64,000 nucleotides of DNA from Hippophae tibetana (taxonomy: Eukaryota; Streptophyta; Magnoliopsida; Rosales; Elaeagnaceae). A model generated the notes under the pieces. That model searched no databases. It was not told where the DNA came from and was given only the letters and a program-made list of their open reading frames with translations. The number at the start of each line of letters is the position of its first letter. Positions within the stretch are counted from its first letter, which is position 1. Below are positions 14,501 to 23,683 of the stretch, in pieces. The DNA is taken from contig CM072810.1 in assembly GCA_037013495.1 (NCBI GenBank), positions 20,467,343-20,531,342 on the forward strand, given 5' to 3'. The position numbers were made by a program, and so were the translations under genes.

Positions 14501-17500
14501 GTTCCTTGATAATTTGGACACTTAGGGGCATTAAATTTGGTCGGTGGTTCATTGTTCTCTATTTCGTCAGAGAAAGGTGAAACACATAGTTGTTTATAAT
14601 CCAATCCATATCATAAGACTTACCCTTGTCTTGCCTTTTGTTAGTTTCTTTGAGGCTCTCATCTTGATTCCTATTTATTTCTTCTAAGGCTTGAAAACGT
14701 GCCTCCCAGATCCTTCGCTCTCCCAATAATTGCCCATTATTGAGTCCAACTACATTAGGGGAAGGGACGTACTAACTCGACCCAAGAGGGCATCTGGGTA
14801 TGTTCACATGCATAGCACTTGTTTTCTTGCCTGATCTCTTTGAGCTCTATTCTTAACTCGAGCAGTTGATGAGCCAAACCTTGATAAGGGTCGATCTCAG
14901 CTTGTACCTCTACTCATGGTTTGGCTCGAGTTTCTTCAGGGATTAACAAGGTATGATGCCATTTTATTCACTAGTCTCAATATTTCCTCAGCTCGCATTC
15001 AAACCATGATGAATGTGGTTTTTGGAGAGCGCGAGGTGGAGTTTTTGTTCATGAGGTCTCTCTTTCAAAACTCAGGATGAATCCTTAAGAATATGGGGCC
15101 ATATGCTAAAGCTCGAGCTTTAAATCCTGATCCCCACGATGGGCGCCAAAATGTTGGGATGATTCAATTTTAGAGAGAAAAGTCAAAGAATTGAGTGATT
15201 TGTGTGGAACTCACATTAAGTTCATATATATATATGACATTATATGTACACGTGTCAATTATATAGGGGGTACACATCACAATGTGTCAGACGATATATT
15301 AGTAAAAATATAATCTAATCTTAAAATCAACCACCTTGATAAACCAAGCTGATGGTTGGCCCTGAGGTACTTCAGATTACTATGCAAAAGCAAGGATACC
15401 TTATAATCATCACTTCAAACGCGGACATATCTTATGGTCTTTGGCAAGAAACATGATGGATTGATCTGTTCGTGGATCGGGCTACAAATCGAACCTTATG
15501 CTCAAACAACTTCTAAGTTCCTACCCTGAGTTCTCTCCTTTTCTTAATCCTAATTTTCAATTTCCAATCCTAGTTCTCAACTTCTTTTCTTAGCTATTTC
15601 TCTTTGTGTTACATCAATAACACTATACTTATTAATAAAAACATTATAACACCATGTTATAGCCACTTATCAGGGTAAACAATGGAATAGTGGATTACAA
15701 TCAAAGTAGAGAGCCATTACCTCTTCAAACTGAAGGTAGATGTTACGAGTGGAGACAATGTCAAATTTGGAAGAAACGAGCAGAGTTGCTCCATCCTGTT
15801 CCTGCAAGGCAGTGAGACATAACTTATATTATAATAATCTTCTAAAGCCAAGAGTTTCTCAAAACATTTGTCCAGTAGGAAGATTAATGATTATATCATT
15901 AGCTGAATAAAAGAAAGAGGGAAATAAATAAATCGTTTACTTCTAAAAGGGGTGGGACACTCCACTGAACAACATTTCGAATCACACCTCCGCCAGATTT
16001 ATCTCGACATTCAAATTTCTGAAAGATTTGCCCAACCTATATTCACATTTGTGAAAAGTGACTCGAAAAGATGCGAAAAAATAAGTATGAAAAAGAATAA
16101 ATAAATAAAGTAAAATAGTCTATTTGCAATGAACATGACTGATAAAGTTGTAGGATTAAATTATCTGCCTAAGTATAGAATCAAAAAATAAGAACACATA
16201 TAATTGAAAAAAAAAAAAAAACACTCCCGTGGCCCGTCCCTAAACTCTGGTCTTTGGTACACTTTAATCCCTAAATTTAGTACTATACTTTTTAACAGTT
16301 TAGGACGTTAGAAAAAAACGTAACAATATAGTCCTAGACTTCATTGAAATTTTAAAGTTTAGAGACTAAAGTCAACATTTAAAAAAAAAAGTAAAAACGT
16401 AGATGTACCAGTTGAAAGTTTAGGAACTAAGAAATCTTGATGACATAAGTTTAGTGAGTCGAGTATATCAGGACCCAAAAATATATTGTGGCCGCAACTA
16501 CTATATTTCAATAGTAAAACCAGTAAAATCTTTTCGGGTACAAAGGCTTTCAGCAAGCACATATAATAAAATAAAGACTTCTAGCAAGAAAAAACTTGTA
16601 AACGATATAAAGCAAAGATAGTCATCCAAATCAGCTAGATTGCCATCTCAGACAAGATGTTCGGCAGTTATACTTCATGATCAAACAAAAAATGCATATG
16701 AAATGGAAATATAACATGATAGGAAAAGTAACATGAGGAATTATAAGAGAAAACCTTCAGAAGTTCAACCATAAATTACGCACCTTCTTCCATATTTGAA
16801 AGAACAGTCTGATGTACGACAAATCTTGTTAAAATAAGCAAGCATAAAAAACTAACCATGTACCTGAAGGAAAGGAATTCTTTCAGCAGCTTCCAAAAGA
16901 ACAAGAACATCAGGGGCAGTAGTATACTGCAAGCGCCATGTCCCATCCAATGTCATTAAGTCAATTGGTGCACCCATGTTGTACCCTTCAACACTTACCT
17001 GCCAGTGTTTTGAGCTATTATTAAATTAGCTCCACGTAATTATTCCAAAAAATTTCATTAAACATTTGTTACAGACATTTTGTACAAGAGACTATTAACA
17101 AATTCATGGCAGAGAGACTAAGATTATTCCATAAAAAACAGACAGACAAATGGAGGTGGAGAAAGAGAGAGTGAACCAAGGCCTCCTCTATTAATGAACG
17201 TTGATTCGAAGATGCAACAAAACCCCGTTGAGTTTCTTGAACAGCCGCAAGGAGTTCACATTTTCTATTCTCTATTTCAAATTCCCATGCCTAAAAACAA
17301 AAAATGAAGCCAAAAATACTTAGCTAATCTTAATTGAATATAAAATTTAAGAAAGCAAGGAAAAAAAACCTGAGATGGTTGATCTGTTAAGGCTGACAAG
17401 CATGTATACGATTTTTGGGAGAATGCCATCCGTCTTGAAGACAGCATTGAGCTATGTGGCTTAAACTTTTCAACAGCCCTCTTTCCAAATGTAAGGTAAA

Positions 17501-17525
17501 TTGAAGAAGCAAAAGCCACGTCCAT
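1224..17525 (-). CDS. PAP10-like: Plastid-lipid-associated protein / fibrillin (PAP10/FBN8-like), 8 exons
   Basis: The exons, in reading order on the minus strand, are 17370-17525, 17177-17290, 16864-16998, 15941-16036, 15721-15801, 2433-2519, 1801-1862 and 1224-1341. All introns are GT-AG, and the phases join to 849 bp (282 residues plus TGA) with no internal stop. Residues 1-52 are Ser/Arg/Lys-rich and poor in acidic residues, like a chloroplast transit peptide. The PAP/fibrillin domain fills the rest, with recognisable motifs [16 protein letters not shown] (exon 3), [11 protein letters not shown] (exon 4), SSKFDIVS and RNIYLQFEE (exon 5), LPRSFLSLQ (exon 6), [11 protein letters not shown] (exon 7) and [24 protein letters not shown] (exon 8). 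Fibrillins are lipid-binding proteins of plastoglobules and thylakoids. The assignment to PAP10/FBN8 rests on length and remembered family motifs and is less certain than the family. Introns 1-7 are about 79, 178, 827, 139, 13201, 570 and 459 bp. Intron 5 contains the Tat element, foldback repeat and other insertions. Despite this no coding damage is seen, so the gene may still work if the giant intron is spliced. Confidence 0.9.
3349..4276. repeat. Long imperfect inverted repeat (foldback, ~930 bp)
   Basis: The left arm (about 3349-3790) begins AAAAAATCAAAAATAACCCC. The reverse complement of the right arm (about 3840-4276) begins AAAAAAATCAAAAATATCCC. The two stay alignable almost to the centre near 3812, with small indels and roughly four in five bases matching by eye. 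Each arm contains about four tandem copies of a ~37-bp unit built on ATAATTAATTTAACTTTATC. The adjoining DNA at 3186-3348 carries more of the same AATACCCCTGAGGTTT-type words. The structure resembles a foldback element or very long MITE. It lies in the transcribed intron of the fibrillin gene, so the RNA could form a long hairpin. No clear target duplication is seen. Confidence 0.85.
4397..4414. repeat. (AG)n microsatellite
   Basis: About nine AG dinucleotides in a row, inside intron 5 of the fibrillin gene. Confidence 0.8.
4551..4567 (+). repeat. Homopolymer G17
   Basis: An uninterrupted run of 17 G residues in otherwise AT-rich DNA. On the minus strand (the gene's sense strand) it is C17. 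Confidence 0.9.
4568..6419. other. Intronic AT-rich sequence with a short direct duplication
   Basis: No coding region is seen. Around 5060-5125 and 5150-5240 a segment containing ACACTTAGAATGAGACT is present twice in direct orientation with diverged flanks. A GC-richer patch near 5500-5610 carries repeated CGTCGAGG/CCGACGAG words. The 3' LTR of the Tat element would be expected in this region, but I could not match the 5' LTR start TGTTGGGATG here. Confidence 0.4.
6420..8062 (+). pseudogene. Antisense coiled-coil ORF remnant of the Tat element (aORF-like)
   Basis: Broken plus-strand reading frames with long stretches rich in Lys, Glu and Leu at about 6725-6900, 6915-7020, 7630-7840 and 7930-8060 (for example [20 protein letters not shown] and [20 protein letters not shown]). 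Heptad-like spacing suggests a coiled coil. Several stops and frame changes separate the blocks. It lies downstream of the minus-strand integrase but is encoded on the opposite strand, as described for antisense ORFs of Tat-lineage elements, where the product is often a plant-mobile-domain protein. I cannot see the mobile domain itself here, so the assignment is by position and composition. Confidence 0.5.
8186..8768. repeat. Tandem array, ~112-bp unit x5, each a dimer of ~56 bp
   Basis: The word GTCTAT followed by an ATCGAGGTGATCAACT-like stretch recurs at 8212, 8325, 8440, 8547 and 8659, a spacing of 107-115 bp. Within each unit a related half begins CTACCTGGTTCCTGATCG and ends GATCAGCTCG, so the unit is a diverged dimer of about 56 bp. 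It lies just downstream (in element sense) of the Tat integrase, the position of the hypervariable 3' region known to spawn satellite repeats in this lineage. Confidence 0.85.
8831..9770 (-). pseudogene. Tat integrase (degenerate)
   Basis: The minus strand reads [13 protein letters not shown] and FVFIDYFSK (core strand 1), [17 protein letters not shown] (second acidic site, Asp replaced by Asn), [16 protein letters not shown] (Glu retained), [20 protein letters not shown], and then a C-terminal region with [22 protein letters not shown] and [11 protein letters not shown]. The last three match the gypsy integrase C terminus preceding the end of pol. Several stops and at least two frameshifts divide it. 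Confidence 0.8.
9775..10659 (-). pseudogene. Tat RNase H and integrase N-terminal zinc region
   Basis: The segment 10423-10659 reads [20 protein letters not shown], the start of an RNase H fold like the archaeal-type second RNase H of Tat elements. The segment 9775-10323 is an open stretch of 182 codons with [20 protein letters not shown] and [15 protein letters not shown] (RNase H end), then [13 protein letters not shown] and a His/Cys region of the integrase zinc-binding domain. A stop separates the two parts. Confidence 0.75.
11290..11930 (-). pseudogene. Tat reverse transcriptase, main part
   Basis: The minus strand encodes [78 protein letters not shown] and the catalytic YVDDMVIKS (YVDD at 11377-11388). 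The domain order is correct for gypsy RT, but stop codons interrupt it (for example before LSNVLL and after SEYH). Confidence 0.85.
11931..13589. mobile_element. Insertion of ~1.6 kb splitting the Tat RT; unclassified, LTR-like
   Basis: RT homology stops near 11930 and resumes upstream (element sense) near 13590 with the N-terminal RT flank. The intervening DNA has no coding similarity. It carries a block of CTCGCC/GGCGAGG words (12180-12245) resembling the GC-rich patch in the Tekay-like LTRs at 31.7 and 54.4 kb, plus a direct duplication GTAGTCACTAATCTGTAGTC at about 12627. A solo LTR is the likeliest identity. Exact ends and target duplication were not resolved. Confidence 0.45.
13590..13757 (-). 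pseudogene. Tat pol segment just upstream of RT
   Basis: The minus strand reads [17 protein letters not shown] followed by [12 protein letters not shown]. This matches the 'FL..N.DVFAW...M.GI....I.HRL.V' signature preceding RT in Tat elements. It is separated from the rest of RT by the 1.6-kb insertion. Confidence 0.7.
14075..14604 (-). pseudogene. Tat gag (degenerate)
   Basis: An open stretch at 14248-14604 reads [20 protein letters not shown], then [20 protein letters not shown] and [19 protein letters not shown], which is the retrotransposon gag domain (Pfam Retrotrans_gag type). It continues, now broken, through [20 protein letters not shown] to about 14075. Between here and 13757 the homology is lost; near 14060-14090 a minus-strand TTGGTATCAAAGTAGG, resembling a tRNA-Met primer site, suggests another small rearrangement. 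Confidence 0.75.
15134..15150 (-). other. Primer-binding-site-like box of Tat element
   Basis: The minus strand reads TTTTGGCGCCCATCGTGGGG directly after a presumed LTR end in CCCAACA. A GGCGCC-containing box a few bases after the LTR is typical of Tat elements. The primer tRNA was not determined. Confidence 0.6.
15152..15650 (-). mobile_element. Probable 5' LTR remnant of Tat element
   Basis: The plus strand begins TGTTGGGATGATTC next to the PBS-like box, which corresponds to an LTR 3' end in CCCAACA on the element strand. The sequence includes a (TA)n run near 15221 and ends at an uncertain point before exon 5. The outer boundary is a guess because the matching 3' LTR was not found. Confidence 0.45.
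15721..17525 (-). CDS. PAP10-like: Fibrillin gene, 5' exon cluster (exons 1-5)
   Basis: These five exons encode residues 1-194. The start codon is the ATG whose complement lies at 17523-17525. It opens a 52-codon exon reading [13 protein letters not shown] and ending in the donor GTTTTTTTT. Exon 2 (17177-17290) carries [17 protein letters not shown]. Exon 3 (16864-16998) begins directly after a CAG acceptor at 16999-17001. Exons 4 and 5 end in GTAAAC and GTAATG donors. Every exon except the last two of the gene is a whole number of codons, so the phases are simple. The cluster is compact, with introns of 79-827 bp, in contrast to the 13.2 kb that follows. Confidence 0.9.
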
Positions 17526-19400
17526 TTCTTACTAAATGGTTGTAAAGTTAGATCATGACGCATGAGATACAACAGAAAACAATTGAGCTAGACATTAACT
17601 TTGGGCATACACGCACATGAATATTGATTTAGTAAGGCCCAGCTAGTAAAATCCGAGTTTTGGAATTTAGGTTTTTAAGCAAATTATGGGTGGCTTAGGG
17701 GTTGTTGTAGCATCCAAGAAAAGTAGTTTTGTTGGAATTTATTTAGAGTTAGTTGTTTTGGTAAAGTAAATTCTAGCCAGACTTTTTTTTTATTTGCATG
17801 TTGAATTGGTCTACTAGTTTTAACAACTTGAACACTTTAATCATGTAATTTTTAAGTAACATCCTAAAAGTTTATTAGGCTACCAAAGTAGAACATTAAA
17901 AATCCACTTGGTGGTTTAACTGGTATTGGATTTTAAAATACACCTCCAATGGCAAAAACATCAATGTCATTGAAAAGCTCTTGTTTGAAGACTGCATGTA
18001 ATCAAACCGATCATCACTAAACTCCTATCGTCGAGAGCTTTCCAATGTCATTAATAACATTATGTGAATTTCAAAAATCAACATTAGTTAAATAATCAAA
18101 TAGACTTTATTAATATAGTAGACTACTAAAATAAATGAAAAATGTTAGTGGAATTAAGTGTACAAATTGCCAAAGTTAATGCACCAGTAGAATTTTTTTT
18201 TCTTTCCCTTTTTTTAATTTGGGCGGTCACACACCAATGTTTGGAAGGTGGAATATTGTAACTTTTAAAATTTAATTCCACAAAACATGGTTATTTCTAA
18301 GGAATAATATAAATTTTTCAATTTTACCTATTTAACATTACTTACTAAAATGTATAAACCCATTTTAGTCATTTTAGTTATTAAGTTGAACCAAACATTT
18401 AATAAACCATAATACTTGAAAACTAAACTGATTAGTATTTCAGCATATTTTTTTCCCTTTAACCCACACAATCTTTTATTTTTGACCATAGTAAATTTAT
18501 ACTCAAAATTGAACAAATGTATAAAAATAAAAGTCATTTAATCACATATTCAAAAGTGGCATCTACAGTCCAAAACTGTTTCTTAAAGGAAAACATGTTA
18601 GTGTTTTGGTGGCTGTACGTAGGTAGAGTTGTATAAATTCCGACTAATTTTATGATTTTGAATGTATATACAAAAGAAAATATTTCTGAACATATTTAAA
18701 AGTAGTGAGGGGTTAAAAAAATAAAAAATAAAACCTTAAAGAGTTTTATCTCCTGCAAGATTCTCATTATTATTATTATTATTATTATATCTGATTTTCC
18801 ATACCACACAGCTATAACAAATTTTTTATACTGCCTCAACAATCCCAAACCACCAATCTCACCACAAAGCAGTAAAGTATTTCCTTCTCCAGGTGGGTTT
18901 TTATATTAATACGACCCTAAAAAGGGGTCATTTTGTTTTAAGAACCAAATCATTTTTTTTATTTAAGACCTATTCCATGTTACTGACCTATTATAACCGA
19001 CTCACACAAATTGTTATACTATATACCCATGTAGTGGTTATTTATATTGTAGCTAAACTTGATAAGTTGCTAAATTCTTAAGGTGATAAAAAATAATTTG
19101 AAAAAAGAATAACATTCTTAAAACTTGTATTGATAAAAAAATATTATTTATGTTTAATTTATATATTTTTATTATTAAAAAAAATCCGACATATAATTTT
19201 ATTTTAAGTATATCTAATTATAAATCGTTAAAATTGAAATATAATTATTTAGACCTATTAAATATTCAATCGCATCGAATTTAACTTCATTTTACTATTT
19301 TTTTTTTGTTATAAGTTTTTGAATGTTATTTTTGTAACTTTCTAAAATAATTAAGTTCTTAAAATGAAATTGTCACCTTCAAGAAGTCATATCAAGATAA
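17526..19400. other. 5' flank of fibrillin gene; intergenic AT-rich DNA
   Basis: Probable 5' UTR and promoter of the minus-strand fibrillin gene followed by intergenic sequence. No convincing TATA box position can be fixed. An (ATT)n microsatellite lies at about 18768-18789. No other coding signal is seen. Confidence 0.4.
18768..18789. repeat. (ATT)n microsatellite
   Basis: Seven to eight perfect ATT units upstream of the fibrillin gene. Confidence 0.8.
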
Positions 19401-20749
19401 AATTAAAATCCCTATCATGGTTAAGATCCAACTGCACTTTGATTGCTTGAACAGTGTAACAATGTTTCCAGCAACACAGATTTTATAGGGGAGCAAATTT
19501 AGCATCTCCTAAAACCTCGAATGGTTTCCCAAAAGTATTGTAATTAGCACCTTGGAACAGAGCAATGAACAATCCAATGAAAGAGAAAAATGAAGTTAAA
19601 TGAACAATCAAGATTGCAGATTATGGGTTGTGGAGGTACAACAGTGGAAACAGTTAAGGGCATTGGATTAGAGAACAAACCAACTAGCTGCACTGCAGTT
19701 TCCTACTTTCCTTTGAAGCGCCGAACACAGGAGCAACCTCTGAGAATCAGCTCAGCATATTTGGCCCATAAGCTTCGTTTCTTTGGAAGAAAAAACTAAC
19801 CAGACCGCAGACAAGGGAGAAGCCAAGAAATTGAACTTATGATAATGATAAATTGATAATCTCTTCAATAGAGAAGATGAGAGGTCTACCCAATTACACA
19901 TGGACTTTTGGGGTTCGGTAATCTAATACTACTCATAATGGGACGTATGATTCCAATTTGATTTAAAATCAAAATTTAACTTATATAATAAAACTTATAA
20001 AACCAATCCATATTGCATCGGATTGAATTGGATCCGTTATTTGAAAAAAAAAATTAATTTTATAAATTAACAAATATTTTAAAATTATTTCTTTTTAATA
20101 ATTAAATAATTATACCTTTAATATAATACAAGTACCATTAAAATACGAACCTTCCTAAATAGAACTATTTATATTTTAATGAAATCTAATTAAGAGTTAA
20201 CAATTTATCCAATAAGTTGTTTTGGTATCTCATTAAGTGTTTTCTTTTGGGTGACATGTTATGCAGGAAAATATTTATTATTTTATATATTCTCATATTT
20301 TTTTGTTAATTTTATTATAAAAACAACCTTATTCACAAAAACTATCATTTTTATTTCCATCATCCTATTTGTTCTATCCCTAATAGCACCTAATTCATTT
20401 GCCTACTGACCATCACTCAATGTTTCCTACACAATAATCAAAAAATACATTTTTTTATCGAAACTAAACTCATTTGAAGCATCATATATGTCAACGATTG
20501 TTATTACCCTCAGTTCATTTGTTCTGATCTTTTTGACCACATTATCCTTTTTTGACTACCTTATGTCTAATAAAATTGCCTTCATTGTAGGTTTGATAAA
20601 ATATAAGGTGGTAAGAAATGATGAAGGGGTAAGTGAGATCAGAACGAATGAACCGGTAGTAATGATGATCAAGGGTAGAAATACTTCAAATGAATTGATG
20701 GTAGCCTAACTACAGATTAAGTAAAAAATACAACTTTGAATTATTCAAA
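19401..20749. other. Intergenic sequence, no gene supported
   Basis: The patch 19440-19930 is less AT-rich than its surroundings and has a 69-codon plus-strand frame at 19590-19799 (GCGGTTVETVKGIG...). It has no recognisable domain and no splice context I can verify. The rest is AT-rich with nothing recognised. Confidence 0.3.
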
Positions 20750-21240
20750 AGTAAATAGTAAAAGTGTTGATAAAACAATAAAACGATATCAAGAGTAGGA
20801 CAAAGATGATGATAGAGGTTGATGGTAATTACTAAGGTGATATGAGATATTTTCATATTGAAATGAACAACAAAAAGAGTGAATAGTAAAATAATAAATA
20901 TTTTTACAAAGACAAAATAACTTTGTATAAATTAATTTTTCTTTCAAAATTGGACTATTGTTGTATTTTTTGTTAAATATAGGAACTATTAGCTAGTGTA
21001 CTAGTTTGAATTGTTCTATAGTAAATAATGAAAATTGGTATATAAAAGAATAAAGTGATATTAAGGGTAGGATGAAGAGGATGACAAGAGTGGTATGATA
21101 TGAGAGAATTTATAAAATAATAAATATTTTCATAAAAAAAATTACCCTTATAAAAATTAAGTTTTTTTAAAACAAATTTGATTATTGTTGCATCATTTAT
21201 TAAATGTAGGGATTAATAGTATACTAATTTAATAATATAA
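20750..21240 (+). repeat. Diverged direct duplication (~250 bp x2)
   Basis: Two successive segments, about 20750-21010 and 21015-21240, share the order AATAAAGTGATAT-like, GGTAGGATGAAGA-like, AAAATAATAAATATTTT and GATTATTGTTG-like words. They look like an old tandem duplication of non-coding DNA. Confidence 0.55.
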
Positions 21241-21836
21241 GTTAAATGTGTAAGTTTTGTTTAATTAGAGTATCACTAAAGTAAGAAACTCGATTGATGA
21301 CAAGTAAATGATATTAAGTAGTATATATTGGTTGGAAGGATTTTCCATTTCAAAAAGAAAAACAAAGGTTAAAATATATCATTCATTTCTAAATTTTAAT
21401 TAGATTCGCACGTAGGTTTTAAATTTTCAAAATATATACTTTAGTTTTCAAACTTTTAAAATTTAATACATAAATCTCTTAAACTTTTAAATTATAATAT
21501 TTATTTCTCAAATTTTTAAAATTTTACATGTATGTCTCAATTTGAATTATAAATATGTATTTTGGAAGTCAAGTTAAAAACTATAAATATTCAAAGTTAA
21601 TGAATTAAATTAAATGATTTAAAGGTTTATAAGTTTATATGATAAATTTTTAAAAAAATTAAGTAATTTTTAAGGGTTATTGTGATGTTCTCATTATATT
21701 AGTCAAAAATCAGATATAAATCCTTCTCAGTTAACTTTTTACACAAAGTGATAAAAATAACCTTAGTTTTAATTGATCACTAGTAATTTAAATTTTGGAT
21801 AAACATTTGCCTAATGTTTGGTTAGAATTAGATGAC

Positions 21837-22085
21837 TGTCCAACTAGCCAGAGTTTGTTCGGCCGGTAACCCGACCTGTCGGAGTTGAGTTGGACACACA
21901 TTCAACTGAACTGGATAGTTGTCCAATTAGCCGAAGTTTGGTCGACTAGTGACCCTACTCGTCAAAGATAAATTAGATACATATTCAACTAAAATGAATA
22001 ATTGTTCAACTGATCGGATTTTGATTAGATGATGACATACTCATCAAAAATGAATTGGACACATATTCAACTAAATCAAAAGTGT
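21837..22085 (+). repeat. 83-bp tandem repeat, 3 copies
   Basis: The unit begins TGTCCAACTAGCC at 21837 and recurs at 21920 and 22003 (exact 83-bp spacing), ending each time in a ACACATTCAACT-like word. Copies differ at many sites. The first copy is noticeably GC-richer (GGCCGGTAACCCGACC). Confidence 0.8.
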
Positions 22086-22679
22086 TATTGTGAACTTTTC
22101 AATACTTATAAAGTTTTCTTTTTCCTGGATTTTTTAAATGCTTGGAATAAGAGTTCGTGAATTTTTGAAAACTTTCTCACCTTAATTCCCCTCCTACTTT
22201 TCATTTTAGTTTTTGAAAATGTAAAGTTCTAAAGTAGTAATATTAAATAACAATAAAAACCAACTAAATAATTTAATTAAAAGATGAGTAGTTGTTAATT
22301 TTAAAAATATTACAAATGGTATAGTTGTTCTTTTTTCAAAAGTAGGGGTGTTATAATAATATTTTCTATCACCATAACAGGATTAATACTTTATATTGTG
22401 TTTATTAGATTTAGATAGATTTACATTTAAATAAATTTAATGTTTATTTTTAGTAATATTTATTATTAATCTGTGATTCGTAATATTAATATAGGCCTCT
22501 TTTTTTTTGTGGCCTAAGTTCTCATGTACTCTTGAGTCGATGGAATTTAAATATGATAATTTTAATGTAACTTTTTTTAAATCGCCATTCTGATTGTTAA
22601 CTTAACATGAAGAGATTTAAAATTTTAAATCGGTTTTACGTATCAACCAACTTAAAATTCTATAACTCTTTTTTAAATA

Positions 22680-23545
22680 TATTTTAGTTTATCTATTTGA
22701 TGCTCAATTCCTCTCAAAGGAGGTAATCCATAAGGAATCTCTTCAGGAAGTTGATCCTCAAAGTCTTGCAATAAAAATACAACAACACTAGGCAAAGACG
22801 AGTTAAAACTGTTAGTAGAAAGATAAACATCCTTGTACATAAGTACAAGTACTTGTTGCCTTGCAACCATTGCATTCTGAATCTCATGTTTTTCACAATT
22901 ACACTCATTTTTTTTATTTTCCTCTCATATTTGCCTACTTTTCTCTCTTTTTTGCATACTTTTCGCTCACTTTTCTCTCATTTTTGCTCACTTTTCTCTC
23001 TTTTCTACTAACTTTTCTCTCCATTTTTACTCTTGACCTCACTTTCTTTCTTTTTTCCCTTTCTTACACTTTTGTTTTCCCCTTTTCTTGCCCTCTCTTG
23101 GTAACTTAATCTAGTCCTCACAAGCTTGCAAAGGTTTGAGATGGGCTAATACAACTTTTCGTTAATTCATTATAAAAGAATAATGATTTTTGTACCTATC
23201 ATGTGTCACCCTCTTTTCAAACTGCCACAGTCAGCCAAGCAAAATATGAGTAGCATACACTGGTGCCACATCACAAAGAACCTCATTTTCATCTTTTCCA
23301 ATTGAAAAAAGAACTTGAACTTATTTGTTAATCTCCACTTCACCACAATCATTCAGCCATTGTATTTTGTAAAATTTGGGATGCTTCTACCACTTTAAAT
23401 TCACCTTTTCTACCAACAAGGTACTAGCAACATTAATGCAACTCCCACTTTCAATAATAAGTGTGCATACTTTATCCTTCACGTGGCATCTTATGTGGAA
23501 AATATGCTCATGGTTCTCCTAATGTCCTTCATCCTTAGGCTGTAT
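22680..23545 (-). pseudogene. Chromovirus pol fragment: protease to start of RT
   Basis: The minus strand encodes INVASTLLVEK, KIQWLNDCGEVE, VLFSIGKDENEVLCDVAPVY and YATHILLG, the retropepsin-like region of tRNA-Met-primed chromoviruses. A Lys/Glu-rich linker follows, whose opposite strand is the striking CT-rich tract at 22900-23070. Then comes SLPSVVVFLLQDFEDQLPEE and GLPPLRGIEHQIDK, the conserved lead-in to RT, where the homology ends. It is broken by stops. The same protein region occurs on the plus strand at 52429-53000. Confidence 0.8.
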
Positions 23546-23683
23546 ATTTAATGGAGATTGAGGTACTAACCAAGTTTATGTTTTCAAATATTCTCAAGAT
23601 CCTATGCAAGTGATAGATTTGGAAGATCAAGTTGGATGCAAGGATTAATTTAGGAAATAATTTTTATTTTAGTTAATTATGAG
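23546..23683 (+). pseudogene. Chromovirus pol 3' end plus LTR start, truncated
   Basis: ATGGAGATTGAGGTACTAAC begins a segment also seen at about 26230, 28742, 30096, 33487 and 47866. It matches the last coding stretch of the chromovirus pol and the beginning of its LTR (GATTAATTTAGGAA). It abuts the minus-strand fragment head on and is cut off where the Athila-type LTR begins. Confidence 0.6.

Larger units (their letters stand above)
6420..15650 (-). mobile_element. Degenerate Tat-lineage Ty3/gypsy retrotransposon
   Basis: Reading on the minus strand from high to low coordinates, the order is LTR remnant, PBS-like box, gag, RT, RNase H, integrase, tandem repeats, then an opposite-strand coiled-coil remnant. 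This is the layout of Tat-type elements, which are known to carry extra sequence and sometimes an antisense ORF between integrase and the 3' LTR. All frames contain stops and frameshifts. The RT is divided by a 1.6-kb insertion. The integrase keeps the first acidic residue (GLDIV) and the Glu ([10 protein letters not shown]), but the second Asp is Asn (TNNGRQF), so it would be inactive. The low-coordinate LTR was not found. Confidence 0.75.
2520..15720 (-). other. Giant intron 5 of the fibrillin gene, filled with transposon DNA
   Basis: This is the interval between the donor after exon 5 (GTAATGGCTC read on the minus strand) and the acceptor TTTATTTTGGCAG before exon 6. It contains a foldback repeat (3349-4276), a G17 tract, a Tat-lineage retrotransposon in the same orientation as the gene, a secondary insertion inside that element, and a 112-bp tandem array. 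The other introns of the gene total about 2.3 kb. Expansion by insertion of the retroelement is the simplest explanation. Confidence 0.85.

Noticed and set aside
19590-19799. 69-codon plus-strand frame with a plausible Ser/Arg-rich composition
   Set aside because: No domain, no splice partners and no homology I can name. Low-AT chance frame.
22861-23109. Leu/Phe/Ser-rich plus-strand frame resembling membrane segments
   Set aside because: It is the complement of the Lys/Glu-rich chromovirus linker on the minus strand.
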